Part shown: positions 31,649-41,870 of the stretch, in pieces
Layout: every line of letters begins with the position of its first letter
How positions within the stretch are numbered: position 1 is the stretch's first letter
Made by a program: the position numbers and the translations under genes
NCBI GenBank assembly: GCA_942159475.1
Contig: OW804097.1
Location: forward strand, 11,285,172-11,349,171
Reading direction: 5' to 3'
Source of the DNA: Sthenelais limicola
Taxonomy: Eukaryota > Annelida > Polychaeta > Phyllodocida > Sigalionidae
Length of the DNA stretch: 64,000 nt
The notes under the pieces: generated by a model
What the model was told of the DNA's origin: nothing
The model's database searches: none
The model's input: only the letters and a program-made list of their open reading frames with translations

Positions 31649-31799
31649 TACCGTATTTCCCCGTTTATAAGCCCGGGCTTATATATATTTCAAATGGTGA
31701 TAGACCAGGCTTAGATTCTGGGTAAGGAATATAGTGCTTATTTTACCATAAGAATGCCTGTAAAAGGGGCCTGGCATATTTATAAACGGGGGAATACGC
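31649..31799. mobile_element. MITE-G copy, complete
   Basis: 151 bp with inverted ends TACCGTATTTCCCCGTTTAT / TTTATAAACGGGGGAATACG and inner arms AAGCCCGGGCTTATATAT / GGGGCCTGGCATAT. Confidence 0.82.
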
Positions 31800-31811
31800 T
31801 AACCCAAATTA

Positions 31812-32095
31812 TGAGTGAAGTCGTCAGAAAATGTACAATTCTCCTTGCCAATACTCAAAGAAATCAGATAAAACAAATTTAAGGTTCAAAATATAGCTCA
31901 ACATAGCCGAACAGACGCTCTGGGTCAACATTATAACAAATTTATAGATTCAGATATATTTAGCATTTATCATTTTTTAGCTTCATTGAACAGAATTTAA
32001 AACATGGGTGTGCATTTACTCAATCAGCTCAAACACAAATTAGGTTCAAAATGTCGTTCAACATAACCAAACAGATTCCCTGAAAATAAACACAA
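31812..32095 (-). mobile_element. MITE-1 copy and adjacent MITE-1 half
   Basis: GAGTGAAGTCGTCAGAAAAT to TTGAACAGAATTTAAAACAT (to about 32005), followed by TGGGTGTGCATTTACTCAAT to CAGATTCCCTGAAAATAAAC. Confidence 0.7.
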
Positions 32096-32239
32096 GCTTA
32101 GGACCGCCACCCAAGCCTCTGGCCCAGAGAACCTATATATCCCTGAACCCCATTTAACTCACTTTTCTCACTTAATTCAATCTTAGCCTCTCTAATTCTT
32201 TCCCCAATCAAAAGGGTAAAGGGAAAAATGATAATTAGT

Positions 32240-32385
32240 GAGTATATATGATGATACGTTTATTCAAGATATCTGTTTGGTTGTCTTGAACTGTATTTAA
32301 TGTGTTAATACCTGTCTTAAATTTCGGTTATTTGAGAGGATTTGTGAACGGAATTGGTATATATTCAGGCCACTTCCCCATTATA
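32240..32385 (+). mobile_element. MITE-1-related divergent copy
   Basis: GATACGTTTATTCAAGATAT, TTGGTTGTCTTGAACTGTAT, AATACCTGTCTTAAATTTCG, ending TATTCAGGCCACTTCCCCA; the reverse relative is at 15585-15745. Confidence 0.65.
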
Positions 32386-32439
32386 TTGGTTTCATTACAC
32401 TTCCAAGTAACTATGGGAAAATCTTAGAGTGACACCAAA

Positions 32440-32530
32440 GAATAAGTGATGACAGATTTGAACTGAATACATCCCAGCATGCACTGTAATAGACATGCGC
32501 AGAGATACATGCAAATCCCCGCTTTAGGCA
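32440..32530 (+). mobile_element. MITE-E fragment
   Basis: GATGACAGATTTGAACTGAA, ATCCCAGCATGCACTGTAAT, CATGCGCAGAGATACATGCA, AATCCCC: matches the right end of the 10.4- and 46.3-kb copies. Confidence 0.72.
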
Positions 32531-32579
32531 AACAAAGTTGAGTTTCCGATTTACCCAATGTAAAGTGTTTTGGACCATG

Positions 32580-32821
32580 CGGGTCAGATGTTCAGAAAAT
32601 GTACAATTGGCAGCTGTACACATGTAGTAAATTTTGCTACATTAGGCTGCAATTTGGTCAATACTGGGTAACTTCGAGTATATTCTGCATTGCATTGATT
32701 CTAGCAATCTGTTTGGTTAGGTTCGTTCAACTGTATTTTGAACTTTATTTTTGTCTGAAATTTTGGTTATTTTGAGGGGATTCGTGAACCTGAATTGTAC
32801 ATTTTTTTGAGACTTTACCCA
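32580..32821 (+). mobile_element. MITE-1 copy, full length
   Basis: CGGGTCAGATGTTCAGAAAA to ATTTTTTTGAGACTTTACCC. Confidence 0.9.
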
Positions 32822-33184
32822 TGTCTATTTATTTTGCGAATTTTTTACCCGAAAAGCTATAGTTAAAGCAGAAATACATGTTTTCCTGACTAAAAAAACA
32901 TTTAAAGGTACATTTCTCCTCTTAAAACAACTATTCTTACGAAATTTCTTTCAGTTCCTTAAAAGTAATTTCTGAAAAAATAAAAGGTTACCATCCCCAC
33001 CACCTAGTTTCCAGATAGACAAACAATAGATTGGTAGCAGATAACCCTGAAAAACTCTTAATTCTTAGCAAGCTGCTATTTCTGCATTTTTTTGTCATGC
33101 ACGAAAATAAACACTTACAAAAAAACACACCTATATTTTGTCTTGGCCTTATCAAAAATGGCAGGAATCTTATAATGTCTCATA
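32822..33184. other. No recognised feature
   Basis: AT-rich. The short open frame at 33031-33225 runs into a MITE-1 terminus and is not credible. Confidence 0.4.
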
Positions 33185-33408
33185 AGGGTCAGATTTTCAG
33201 AACTTTCACCAATTCTGTCAAATAACCCGAAGTCTAGACGAAAATAAAGTTCAAAATACAGTTCAACCTAACCAAACAGATTGCTAGAATCAATGCAATG
33301 CCAAATATACTCGAATTTACCTAATATTGACCAAATTACAGCCTAATTTAGCAGAATTTACTAAGTGTGTACAGCAGCCAATTGTACATTTTCTGAAAAT
33401 CTGAGCCA
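33185..33408 (-). mobile_element. MITE-1 copy, small terminal deletion
   Basis: AGGGTCAGATTTTCAGAACT to TTTTCTGAAAATCTGAGCCA. Confidence 0.88.
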
Positions 33409-33517
33409 TAATTGTTTACTCGTCACTCTCGTAGCTCTTAGTTGTCATTACAGACGGTAGGTTCGCCTGTGCATGCATGTAGAACCTTTTTAAGGGTCAT
33501 TGCATTGGGGTAATTTA

Positions 33518-33754
33518 TGGGTCAGATTTTCAGAACATGTACAATTGGCAGCTCTACACATTTAGTGAATTCTACTAAATTCTGCTAAAAAAATGATGAA
33601 TACCAGGTACATCTGAGTATATTTGGTATCACATTGATTTAAAGTATCAGTTCTGTTATGTTAAACTGCATTTTGAAGCTCATTTCTGTCTTAAATGTGG
33701 GTTATTTGAGAGGATTGGTGACTGCGAATTGCACATTTTCTGAAGATCTGACCA
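33518..33754 (+). mobile_element. MITE-1 copy, full length
   Basis: TGGGTCAGATTTTCAGAACA to ATTTTCTGAAGATCTGACCA. Confidence 0.9.
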
Positions 33755-34124
33755 ATCCTGTCATTACAGATAGTTACCCTGGGCATGCATGTGGAGCCGC
33801 GACCTGTTTACGGGACATTTTGCCTTGGGCTAATTTATACACCATACAACGATGACGTTGAACAACGCGCTGGTGTTGGTTTTTATACATCTATGTACCA
33901 GTATTTTATTGTCTATTTGCTTAAAGATAAACAATCTTTTATTTGTGATCATGTACACTAATTAATTCTTAGAAATTTTGTTAAATTAGAGTCAGGAAAC
34001 TCTGAGAATAATGTACCTGTTACACAATGCTTTTGACTGAATAAAAATCTTTACATACAAAATACACGCATACAATACTCAGGTACCTGAGTAAGACAGT
34101 CTAACACTGTGCCCACACCTACTG
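33755..34124. other. No recognised feature
   Basis: AT-rich; GACTGAATAAAAATCTTTAC near 34036 could be a retroposon tail. Nothing firm. Confidence 0.4.
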
Positions 34125-34345
34125 ATGGGTGAAGTCACCAGAAAATGTACAGTTCACTTTCACCAATCCCCTTAAATAACTCAAATTTCAGACGAAAATA
34201 AAGTTCAAAATACAGTTCATTTCAGAGAATGTACAATTGGCAGCTGCACACATTTAGTAAATTCTGCTAAATTAGGCTTCAATTTGGTCAATACTAGGTG
34301 AATTCGAGTATATTCAGAATTGTATCTTAAACTGTATTCATGAGT
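34125..34345. mobile_element. Chimeric MITE-1: two left halves head to head
   Basis: Minus-type left half TGGGTGAAGTCACCAGAAAA...AAAATACAGTTCA joins at about 34219 to a plus-type left half TTTCAGAGAATGTACAATTG...GAATTCGAGTATATTC. Confidence 0.75.
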
Positions 34346-34364
34346 GACAGACATTATATATATA

Positions 34365-35060
34365 TAGTAGTTTTTATTTCCATAAATTCTCAACATACAG
34401 AAATAAGGCTGACACCCTCTGTAGCACAGGTCTTCCAGGCGGGCCAGAACATATGTATAGATTCATAGTACCTGTGATTATCATTACTTAAGAGTAACAT
34501 TAACGAATGTTGTATCGAGTAACACATACTGTGTGCTTAGTTAGCTTTGTGTAGCATGAAAGATCATGGCAGAGGCTTTATACGCCGTAAGATGTGAAAT
34601 AAATACATAGTATACAAAAATAACATTGACATGGTACATACATACATGGCATAGAATGACGAGATATAACAATCATGGAAATCTCCTTGGAGATGACTAG
34701 TACACAGTTTATAGTTAATACAGTATTTGTACGCCATGGTGATTATTTTAGGCCGTCCCAGACCTCCTGGAGAAAAACAGTTCTCAGGTAGGTTCGGAAG
34801 GCCTTAGTTGGGCGGAAATGTTGATAGGTGTACTTAGTTATGTTAAGAGGATAAGGGTCAATGATAATCTAAACCACTCCAGCAATAAGGGCGGGTCACT
34901 GAAATATAACAAATATGGCGTTTACGGAGCCCAGTAGCTAAAACAATATTGGCCAAATTACTTTTAGATGGATTGGAATCCGAGAGAACAGAAGAAGAAT
35001 TAGAAAATCTTTAGTTTTTGACAGCTGATTCATTTTCAAAAGGATCTTTTTTTCTTTTTT
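34365..35060 (-). mobile_element. Probable LINE 3' region with short ORF remnant
   Basis: Begins in an ATATATAT run and TTTTTATTTCCATAAATTCT, typical of minus-strand LINE ends here. On the minus strand around 34870-34750 an open stretch reads 'NITKYTYQHFRPTKAFRTYL' and ends 'EVWDGLK' stop. It is not recognised; it could be a LINE C-terminus or a terminal exon of an unseen gene. Confidence 0.35.
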
Positions 35061-35139
35061 TAACTACGGCAAAAAAGTACTAACTTATATATGAGTTTCT
35101 GTTACTGTATGATATTTTCTATGTGAAGTCCTCTGTATG

Positions 35140-35357
35140 TGGGTGAAGTCGCCAGAAAATGTACAATTCACTTTCACCAATTTCAGACGAAAATAAAGTT
35201 CAAAATACAGTTCAACCTAACCAAACAGATTGCTAGAATCAATGCAATGCCAAATATACTCGAATTTACTTAATATCGACCAAATTGCAGCCTAATTTAG
35301 CAGAATTTACTAAATACATACAGCTGCCAATTGTATATTTTCTGAAAATCTGACCCA
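35140..35357 (-). mobile_element. MITE-1 copy, small deletion
   Basis: TGGGTGAAGTCGCCAGAAAA to TTTTCTGAAAATCTGACCCA; lacks the CTCTCAAATAACCC segment. Confidence 0.9.
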
Positions 35358-35628
35358 TATATGTATTTTACTTTATACTGTGTAATTTTCGTTCTTACTT
35401 TTGAACATTTAAATGAATGTGCTGAAGATGAGGCGACATATATATATTTGGTAATAATCACTTGTTGTTATGCGTTTACATTTCTTTATTATTGTTTTTT
35501 CGAACTGATGTAATTTATCAATTTCTTCCTCAATAAAAGATATTTCAACAACAACATCTGGGAGTGCAGCATGTGAGTGGGTAACTACAATGTGCCAAAC
35601 CCAGGCATGTGGTTTAGTCGATAACATT
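35358..35628. other. No recognised feature
   Basis: AT-rich. Contains a GTTTTTTCGAACTGATGTAA stretch; nothing assigned. Confidence 0.35.
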
Positions 35629-35855
35629 TGGGTGGAATCACCAGAAAATGCACAATTCGCCTTCGCCAATTCTCTCAAATAATCGATATTTAAGACTAAA
35701 AAGAGGTTCAAAATAAAGCTGAGCCTAAGCAAACAGATTATGTGAATCAATGCAATATCAGATATACCTAGTATTGACCAAATATCAGCCTAATTTAGCA
35801 GAATTTACTAAATGTGTAGAGCCGCCAATTGTACATTTTCTGGAGATCTGAGCCA
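35629..35855 (-). mobile_element. MITE-1 copy, full length
   Basis: TGGGTGGAATCACCAGAAAA to TTTTCTGGAGATCTGAGCCA; neighbours one another's terminal variant. Confidence 0.88.
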
Positions 35856-36092
35856 TACACGAAAACCACCTTCACTCCCAGTTTTACGAGCCTACTGGAG
35901 GCAGCATGTGGAGTGTATAACGACTTCTACAAAACTAGTTTTGACAGTTATATCCCCGAATAACATAACATTCCCATAACGTGGGTTTTTATTTCATATC
36001 AGATTGACCAGTCAGCATTAAGTTTAATTTAAAAACTTTGTCATGGATCATGGTTGTCTGTCATTTAAACAAGGGGGTAAAAAGTCTATATA

Positions 36093-36329
36093 TGGATCAG
36101 ATTTTCTGAAAATGTACAATTCACTTTCACCAATCCTCTCAAATAACCCAAATTTCAGACGAAAATAAATGTCAAAATACAGTCCAACCTAACCAAACAG
36201 ATTGCTAGAATCAATGCAATGCCGAATATACTCGAATTTAAATAGTATTGACCAAATTGCAGTCGAAATTAGCAGAATCTCCTAAATGTGTACAGGTGCT
36301 AATTGTACATTTTCGGATGATCTGACTCA
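36093..36329 (-). mobile_element. MITE-1 copy, full length
   Basis: TGGATCAGATTTTCTGAAAA to TTTTCGGATGATCTGACTCA. Confidence 0.9.
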
Positions 36330-36333
36330 TATA

Positions 36334-36570
36334 TGGGTGAGATTTTCAGAAAATGTACATGGGTCAGATCTTCAGAAAATGTACAATTGGCAGCTGTACA
36401 CATTTAAAAAATTCTGCCAAATTAGGCTACAATTTGGTGAATACTAGGTAAATTCGAGTATATCTTATATTGCATTGATTCTCACAATCTGTTTGGTTAG
36501 GTTGAACTGTATTTGGACATTATTTTCGTCTGAAATTTGGGTTATTTCAGAGAAATGGTGAAAGTGAAAT
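36334..36570 (+). mobile_element. MITE-1 solo terminus plus right-truncated copy
   Basis: A 25-bp lone terminus TGGGTGAGATTTTCAGAAAA TGTAC is followed directly by TGGGTCAGATCTTCAGAAAA; the latter ends at GGTGAAAGTGAAATGC. Confidence 0.8.
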
Positions 36571-37018
36571 GCAGTCCTAAAAATATATAAAATCCCCGAA
36601 ATTTAAAGGATATTAAAGGACTTGGTATTCAACCCTTTTGGTTAGAAAGTCACCCTAGCCTGAAGCTTAGACATGTAGGACCATCAATCATAATAAAATG
36701 CTCCTCTCTGTGTTGTCAGTAGGACCCTGAGCCCGGAGAGAGCTCGAGGGTGAGGAATATAGGATACACGTTATAATTGAAACTAGTGTCACCCAATGTC
36801 CCACACCTCCTTCACCCGTCACTCTCCTGTTACCCCAGGCAAAGCAGGTATATGGGTCCAGTGAGTCGCAGCTGCTAGTCGGCGCCTTGCGAATGTAATT
36901 TTAGACGTGTTTAGGCCGTTTTTGTGTTATTGTTGGCACAGGTTAAAGCTTTATATGGATATTTTGTTTCTCCTGCCTTTCCCATCACCAAAAATCATCA
37001 AACCCACCCGCCATCCCT
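36571..37018. other. No recognised feature
   Basis: No repeat or ORF of note, apart from a short C/T-rich tract near 36790. Confidence 0.4.
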
Positions 37019-37049
37019 GTCGCGTAGAATGACATAGCATCTACGCGAC
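37019..37049. repeat. Perfect hairpin, 10-bp arms
   Basis: GTCGCGTAGA, an 11-base loop (ATGACATAGCA), TCTACGCGAC. It lies in the body of the tRNA-like element on the other strand. Confidence 0.85.
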
Positions 37050-37084
37050 CCAAAGTTTAAAAATGAAACACTGAGAATTGACCA

Positions 37085-37146
37085 AGGCTCGAGCCATCAA
37101 CCTTCTCCCCTATAGTCCAGTGCTCTAGCCGCTGAGCTACGGAATT
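37085..37146 (-). ncRNA. tRNA-like SINE head or tRNA pseudogene
   Basis: Read on the minus strand: GTAGCTCAGCGGCTAGAGC matches a Pol III A box and D arm, ACTATAG fits an anticodon loop (TAT), and GGCTCGAGCC fits a degenerate B box/T arm. The anticodon and acceptor stems pair poorly, so a working tRNA is unlikely. The following 37.02-37.08-kb stretch could be the SINE body. Confidence 0.5.
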
Positions 37147-37427
37147 GGTAGTAGCAGAGAGGTTGAACTTTGCTAGTGGAAAGTGGCCGAAATCGTTGAT
37201 TCTACAGCTCTGTTGACAACGGCCTTATATGAGCAGTAGTATTATAGGAAGGGGATGAGGATTCCGGGACTGGAATTGTTCGTCACATGGGTTTTTTAAA
37301 AGTTAGATGCAATAAACTGGCAACCTCTCTCCTACCTTGTCCCGACCCTGTGCATCTGGGGCACCTGCGCATGCTCTCAGGAGAGTTCCCGAGACGGCAA
37401 CTAGTGCTGCCATCTTTTGGGCGCTTT

Positions 37428-37822
37428 TGGCCAAGTCTTCAGAAAATGTACAATCCCTAGTTCTACATATATAGAGAGAATGGAACAAGCCGGCAATAAT
37501 CGAAAATTTTTGGACGAGATTTTACCGCATAAGCACGATGCCGTAAGCAGAGTGCTTATGTGGACGAATCAAGTCCAATAAATTGTCGATTATTGCCGGC
37601 TTGTTCCATGTGTAATCACAAATGTATCATGTTTAAATCTGAAAAAAGTTATACAGAAAAAGGATAAATACTAGGTAAATCTGAGTATATTTGGTCTTGC
37701 ATTGATTCGGAAAACCTGTTAGGTTGTATTGAAATATACTTCAAACCTCCATTTTGTCTTGAATGAGGGTTATTTGAGAAGATTGTTGAAGGTGAATTGT
37801 ACATTTTCTGACGATCTGCCCC
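37428..37822 (+). mobile_element. MITE-1 copy split by a foldback element
   Basis: TGGCCAAGTCTTCAGAAAAT...TTCTACATATATA, then the foldback insert, then resumed interior (ATACTAGGTAAATCTGAGTA) to TTTTCTGACGATCTGCCCCA. Confidence 0.82.
37481..37608. mobile_element. Foldback element, 23-bp perfect terminal inverted repeats
   Basis: TGGAACAAGCCGGCAATAAT + CGA at the left is the exact inverse of the right end. Inner arms ATAAGCACGATGCCGTAAGC / GAGTGCTTATGTGGACGA also pair. 128 bp, no ORF. Confidence 0.88.
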
Positions 37823-38107
37823 AATAAATGTGGCATCTCTAAGAACAAGTAATGAGTATAGAAGAGTAGTTTATGGAAAATGTCTTAAATTTTAAAAATT
37901 TCTTTTATCCTCATTTGAGAAACCAGATAGGAATAAATGAAGATTAATGATAAATTCTTATTTCAGCGATTGTCATGCCAGCACTTCGACAAAGCAACAT
38001 TAGAATTGTAACAGCCAAGATGGCAGGATAAGGAAAATAAAGATTTAAAAAAAAGAACAAGTAATGATACTAGTGCACATCTGATAAATTGGGTCTTTCA
38101 GTGCATA
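37823..38107. other. Retroposon tail, plus orientation (possible)
   Basis: ACAGCCAAGATGGCAGGATA followed by AGGAAAATAAAGATTTAAAAAAAA looks like a 3' end with poly(A). Confidence 0.4.
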
Positions 38108-38170
38108 TGGGTCAGATCTCAAGAAAATATAAAATTGGCAGCTCTACACATTTAGTCAATTCTGTTAATT
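38108..38170 (+). mobile_element. MITE-1 left-end fragment
   Basis: TGGGTCAGATCTCAAGAAAA to AATTCTGTTAATTTA, cut by a LINE fragment. Confidence 0.8.
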
Positions 38171-38289
38171 TATTCCATAAAGATCATTCATTGAACAGTG
38201 GAGTTACTTTTTTGGATATCTCCAAAGCCTTTGATAGCCTAATATTTATATCCAACTATCACTACAAAAACTGAAATCATTGGGTATAG
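38171..38289 (+). pseudogene. LINE reverse-transcriptase fragment (motif A)
   Basis: Reads 'GVTFLDISKAFDSL', which contains the F-x-D-x-x-K-A-F-D motif A of non-LTR reverse transcriptases, then 'QLSLQKLKSLGIG' in the next frame, as in LINE RT after motif A. Only about 40 codons survive, with one frame change, so it is a dead scrap. Confidence 0.75.
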
Positions 38290-38525
38290 GGGTGAAGTCA
38301 CCAGAAAATGTAAAATTCACCTTCACCAATTCTCTCAAATAACCGAAATTTCAGACGAAAATAAAGTTCAAAGCACAGTTCAATCTAACCAAACAGATTG
38401 CTAGAATCAATGCAATGCCGAATATACTCGAATTTACCTAGTGTTGGCCAAATTGCAGCCTAATTTAGAAGAATTGACTAAATGTGTACAGCTGCCAATT
38501 GTACATTTTCTGAAAATCTGACCCA
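38290..38525 (-). mobile_element. MITE-1 copy, full length
   Basis: GGGGTGAAGTCACCAGAAAA to TTTTCTGAAAATCTGACCCA. Confidence 0.92.
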
Positions 38526-38659
38526 TAGGTGAAACTCTATTGAAACCTCTTACTTCATGTTGCACTAATCAGACTCAAAGAAAAGAGTTTTTAATGGTCA
38601 GATGTCTGATAAGATTTTCATGAAGGCCATTGTAATTTTCATGGTAAACTTGCGATATA

Positions 38660-38896
38660 TTAGTCAGATTTTCAGAAAATGTACAATTGGCAGCTCTACA
38701 TATTTAGAAAATTCTCCTAAATTAGGCTGGAAAATGAAGAATACCAGTTTTTTTTGAGTAAATTTGGTACAGCATTGATTTAAAGTATCAGTTCTGTTAT
38801 GTTAAACTGCATTTTGAAACTCATTTTTGCCTTAAATGTGGGTTATTTGAAAAGATTGGTGAAGGTGAATTGCACTTTTTCTGAAAATCTGACCCA
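38660..38896 (+). mobile_element. MITE-1 copy, full length
   Basis: TTAGTCAGATTTTCAGAAAA to TTTTCTGAAAATCTGACCCA. Confidence 0.9.
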
Positions 38897-39055
38897 TATG
38901 CTAATAACTGTGCCATTTGAACTCCAATTATCAGTAAGGACTCTGTTATGATTGTCATATCTGATCTTAATAAGTTCAATGACTGGGTTGGTGGTGCAAA
39001 TTATCTACAAGCCAATACACAAAGGTTACAAATCCTGGTCTTAGCTAGGAGGTAA

Positions 39056-39292
39056 TGGGTCAGATTTTCAGAAAATGTACAATTGGCAGCTGTATACATT
39101 TAGTAAATTCTGCTAGATTAGGCTGCAATTTGGTCAATGCTAGGTAAATTCGAGTATATTTGGCATTGCATTGATTCTAGCAATCTGTTTGGTTAGGTTG
39201 AACTGTATTTTGAACTTTATTTTCATCTGAAATGTGGGTTCTTTCAGAGAATTGGTGAAATTGAATTGTACATTTTCTGGTGACTTAACCCT
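39056..39292 (+). mobile_element. MITE-1 copy, full length
   Basis: TGGGTCAGATTTTCAGAAAA to TTTTCTGGTGACTTAACCCT; very similar to the 43525 copy. Confidence 0.92.
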
Positions 39293-39350
39293 AATGTTGA
39301 TGCTTTCATTAGGAATCCCAAACCCAGATATGGTTGGGCAACTCTGCATG

Positions 39351-39587
39351 TGGGTCAGATTTTCAGAAAATGTACAATTGAACTTCGCCAATCTTCTCAA
39401 ATAACCCAAATTCCAGTCGAAAATACAGTTCAAAATACAGTTGAACCTAACCAAACAGCTTGATAGAATCAATGCAATGCCGAATATAGACGAATTTACC
39501 TAGTATTGACCAAATTGCAGCCTAATTTAGCCTAATTTACTAAATCTGTACAGCTGCCAATTGTACATTTTCTGAAAATCTGACCCA
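39351..39587 (-). mobile_element. MITE-1 copy, full length
   Basis: TGGGTCAGATTTTCAGAAAA to TTTTCTGAAAATCTGACCCA. Confidence 0.93.
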
Positions 39588-39713
39588 TGTAATAAGTGGG
39601 TCTGCTTGATATGCCCCGGCTCCCTTACCCCCTGTACTACTCGTATTACCTATCATTAGTATTATCATTAATTACATTAGTATCCTATTATTATATATAA
39701 TTATTATGCTATA
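39588..39713 (+). repeat. Segmental duplicate, copy 1 (left part)
   Basis: CCCTGTACTACTC...TTACCTATCATTAGTATTAT...TAATTATTATGCTATATG recurs at 40461-41003. Confidence 0.88.
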
Positions 39714-39950
39714 TGGGTCAGATTTCCAGAAAATGTACAATTGGCAGTTCTACACATTCAGTAAATTCTGCTAAATTTGGCTGAAAAATGAAGAATACCG
39801 GGTATATCTGAGTATGTTTGGTGTCGCATTGATTTACAGTATCTGTTCTGTTATGTTAAACTGTAGTTTGAAGCTCATTTCTGTCTTAAATGTGGGTTAT
39901 TTGAGAGGATTGGTGAAGGCGAATTGTACATTTTCTGAAAATCTGACCCA
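39714..39950 (+). mobile_element. MITE-1 copy, absent from the second duplicate
   Basis: TGGGTCAGATTTCCAGAAAA to TTTTCTGAAAATCTGACCCA; the second duplicate has uninterrupted GCTATATGATACGTGGG. Confidence 0.93.
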
Positions 39951-40240
39951 CGTGTGGGTTATGGACGGACAGCTGTTACATTCTTAAATGTAGATGCCCA
40001 GATGGCAGGTTACAGCAAATAAAACTTTTTAAAAAACAAAAAAAAATAGTTGGGTAAGAATGTCATGTACATATAAATAACATTGGAGTAACATTGGAGG
40101 GAAGGAAGACCTGCTAGTTGTGGCAATCAACCCAAACCCTGATATGGTTGAGCGACTCATTTCAGAGGACACGTTTCCTATTCATGCATTTCATTATTAT
40201 CATGTCAGCATGTGAATAAAAGTCTATAATACATATATAT

Positions 40241-40460
40241 AAATGTACAATTCACCTTCACCAATCCTCTCAAATAACCCACATTTAAGACAGAAATGAG
40301 CTTCAAAATGCAGTTTAACATAGCAGATCTGATACTTTAAATCAATGCGATACCAAATATACTCAGATATACCTGGTATTCTTTATTTTTCAGCCGAATT
40401 TAGGAGAATTTTCTAAATGTGTAGAACTGCCAATTGTACATGTTCTGAAGTTCTGACCCA
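40241..40460 (-). mobile_element. MITE-1 copy, left terminus missing
   Basis: AAATGTACAATTCACCTTCA to ATGTTCTGAAGTTCTGACCC. Confidence 0.88.
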
Positions 40461-41003
40461 TGTAAGAAGTGTGGGTTATGGTGGGATCCCTGCATGATAC
40501 GCCCTGGCGGCTCTAACCCTGTACTACTCTTCACTGGAAAAAAAGGCCCGGATTTATTTTTTAAATCCTAGTCCGATCCTTACTAAATCCACATACTTAG
40601 GAAATATTTGTGCATCCACACACTGGCAGTTTATCCTCATAAATCCTTGAAAGGTAAATCCAGTGTAAATCTGAACAGGGTGGGCATTGTTTTCTCAAAA
40701 ATCAGTATCATCTATTACCCACTAATTGGATTACTTTGGTCCAGCTTGCTCTCCTTGTTATGGCGTTATAATACACTACCACTACTGACTACTAGTTTAT
40801 ATATGAGACTAGTGGGTAAATATTTAATATAAAGAAATAGTAAATATATCTCGGCAGTTAAATTCTAGTGCAAGGATCGACTTAAGGTATTTTGTTCAGT
40901 GTGTAGGTGGAAGCAATAGTGTGGGTAAGCTTATTACCTATCATTAGTATTATCATTAATTATATTAGTATTATATTATTATATATAATTATTATGCTAT
41001 ATG
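40461..41003 (+). repeat. Segmental duplicate, copy 2, with 403-bp insert
   Basis: Duplicate sequence 40461-40530 and 40934-41003 flanks an insert (40531-40933, TTCACTGGAAAAAAAGGCCC ... GTGTGGGTAAGCTTA) missing from copy 1 at CTCGTATTACC. The insert shows no ORF and no obvious terminal repeats. Confidence 0.85.
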
Positions 41004-41052
41004 ATACGTGGGAGCGGTAGGAGATCTGACAAGTTGACCCTAAAACAAGCAT

Positions 41053-41102
41053 GACCCAAATCGTCAGAAAATGTACGATTCGCCTCCACTAATTCTCTCA
41101 AT
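41053..41102 (-). mobile_element. MITE-1 left-end fragment fused to MITE-2
   Basis: TGACCCAAATCGTCAGAAAA to CCTCCACTAATTCTCTCAA. Confidence 0.75.
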
Positions 41103-41868
41103 TGTGATGGTTTCAAGAAAATGAGTTATAAGTCGCAAACTTGATATTCTTCAAAATATTTTATTCACAAGATGTCTTTGTGGGAATGACTTTATTTTAA
41201 GGGTGTTTAACCCTGCTTGCAGCATGAATACATGTACCAAATTCCAAGACAGTGTATTTAATATATCCCTGCATTTCTAAGTTTATCCTATAGAGTATAA
41301 TATTCAGCTACTTTACTAGTAATTGTCCACCCGGGGATATTGGTAACATTTTTTTCAAAAATAAAAATATCGAACTGATAATAATAATAATGATATTAGA
41401 TTTTTATTTCCATATTACATTTACAACAATTGTCATACAATGTAGAATTAAAAGAGAGAAACCTATGGAAAGAGGAATAATCTCTGTGACAGTCACAGTT
41501 CTTCCGAATATCCCTTAAATTTTGTTTTACTTTGCTATCCCTATTATTTGTACATCTATTTCTAGTTGTCTAATATTGGACCTGCCTGCTACACAACAGT
41601 ATAATGTGATTACAAAATAAAGTAAAAGCAAGGCAAAACTAAGTGAATAAAATAAAGTGAAAGTAAGAATCAAGGGTAAACTTGTTCATCGCTGTCCCTT
41701 TCTGGTGCATTAGCTTTACAGGCTAGATATACTTAAAATATAGAAATACTTATTACATGTCCTACTGTTTACTATCATTGGAATCCCCTTGATCTCATCT
41801 TTGCAGATCTCATAAAACTCAAAATAGACTTTTACTACTTGTGACTCATTTCCCTGCAACACATTACA
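41103..41868 (+). mobile_element. MITE-2 copy split by a LINE 3' end
   Basis: Left GTGATGGTTTCAAGAAAATG; right CATTTCCCTGCAACACATTA. The insert 41376-41725 starts GATAATAATAATAATGATAT, a short-repeat tail, so it is a minus-strand LINE 3' end. Confidence 0.85.
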
Positions 41869-41870
41869 AA

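Larger units (their letters stand above)
31110..31907. repeat. Segmental tandem duplication, unit 2
   Basis: Begins CCACTCTCAGTAACCCC. It lacks the 30274 MITE-1 but has a minus-strand retroposon 3' end (31217-31391, starting TTTTTTCTTTTTTATTCAAC) and a MITE-1 copy (31490-31646), neither present in unit 1. Confidence 0.88.
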
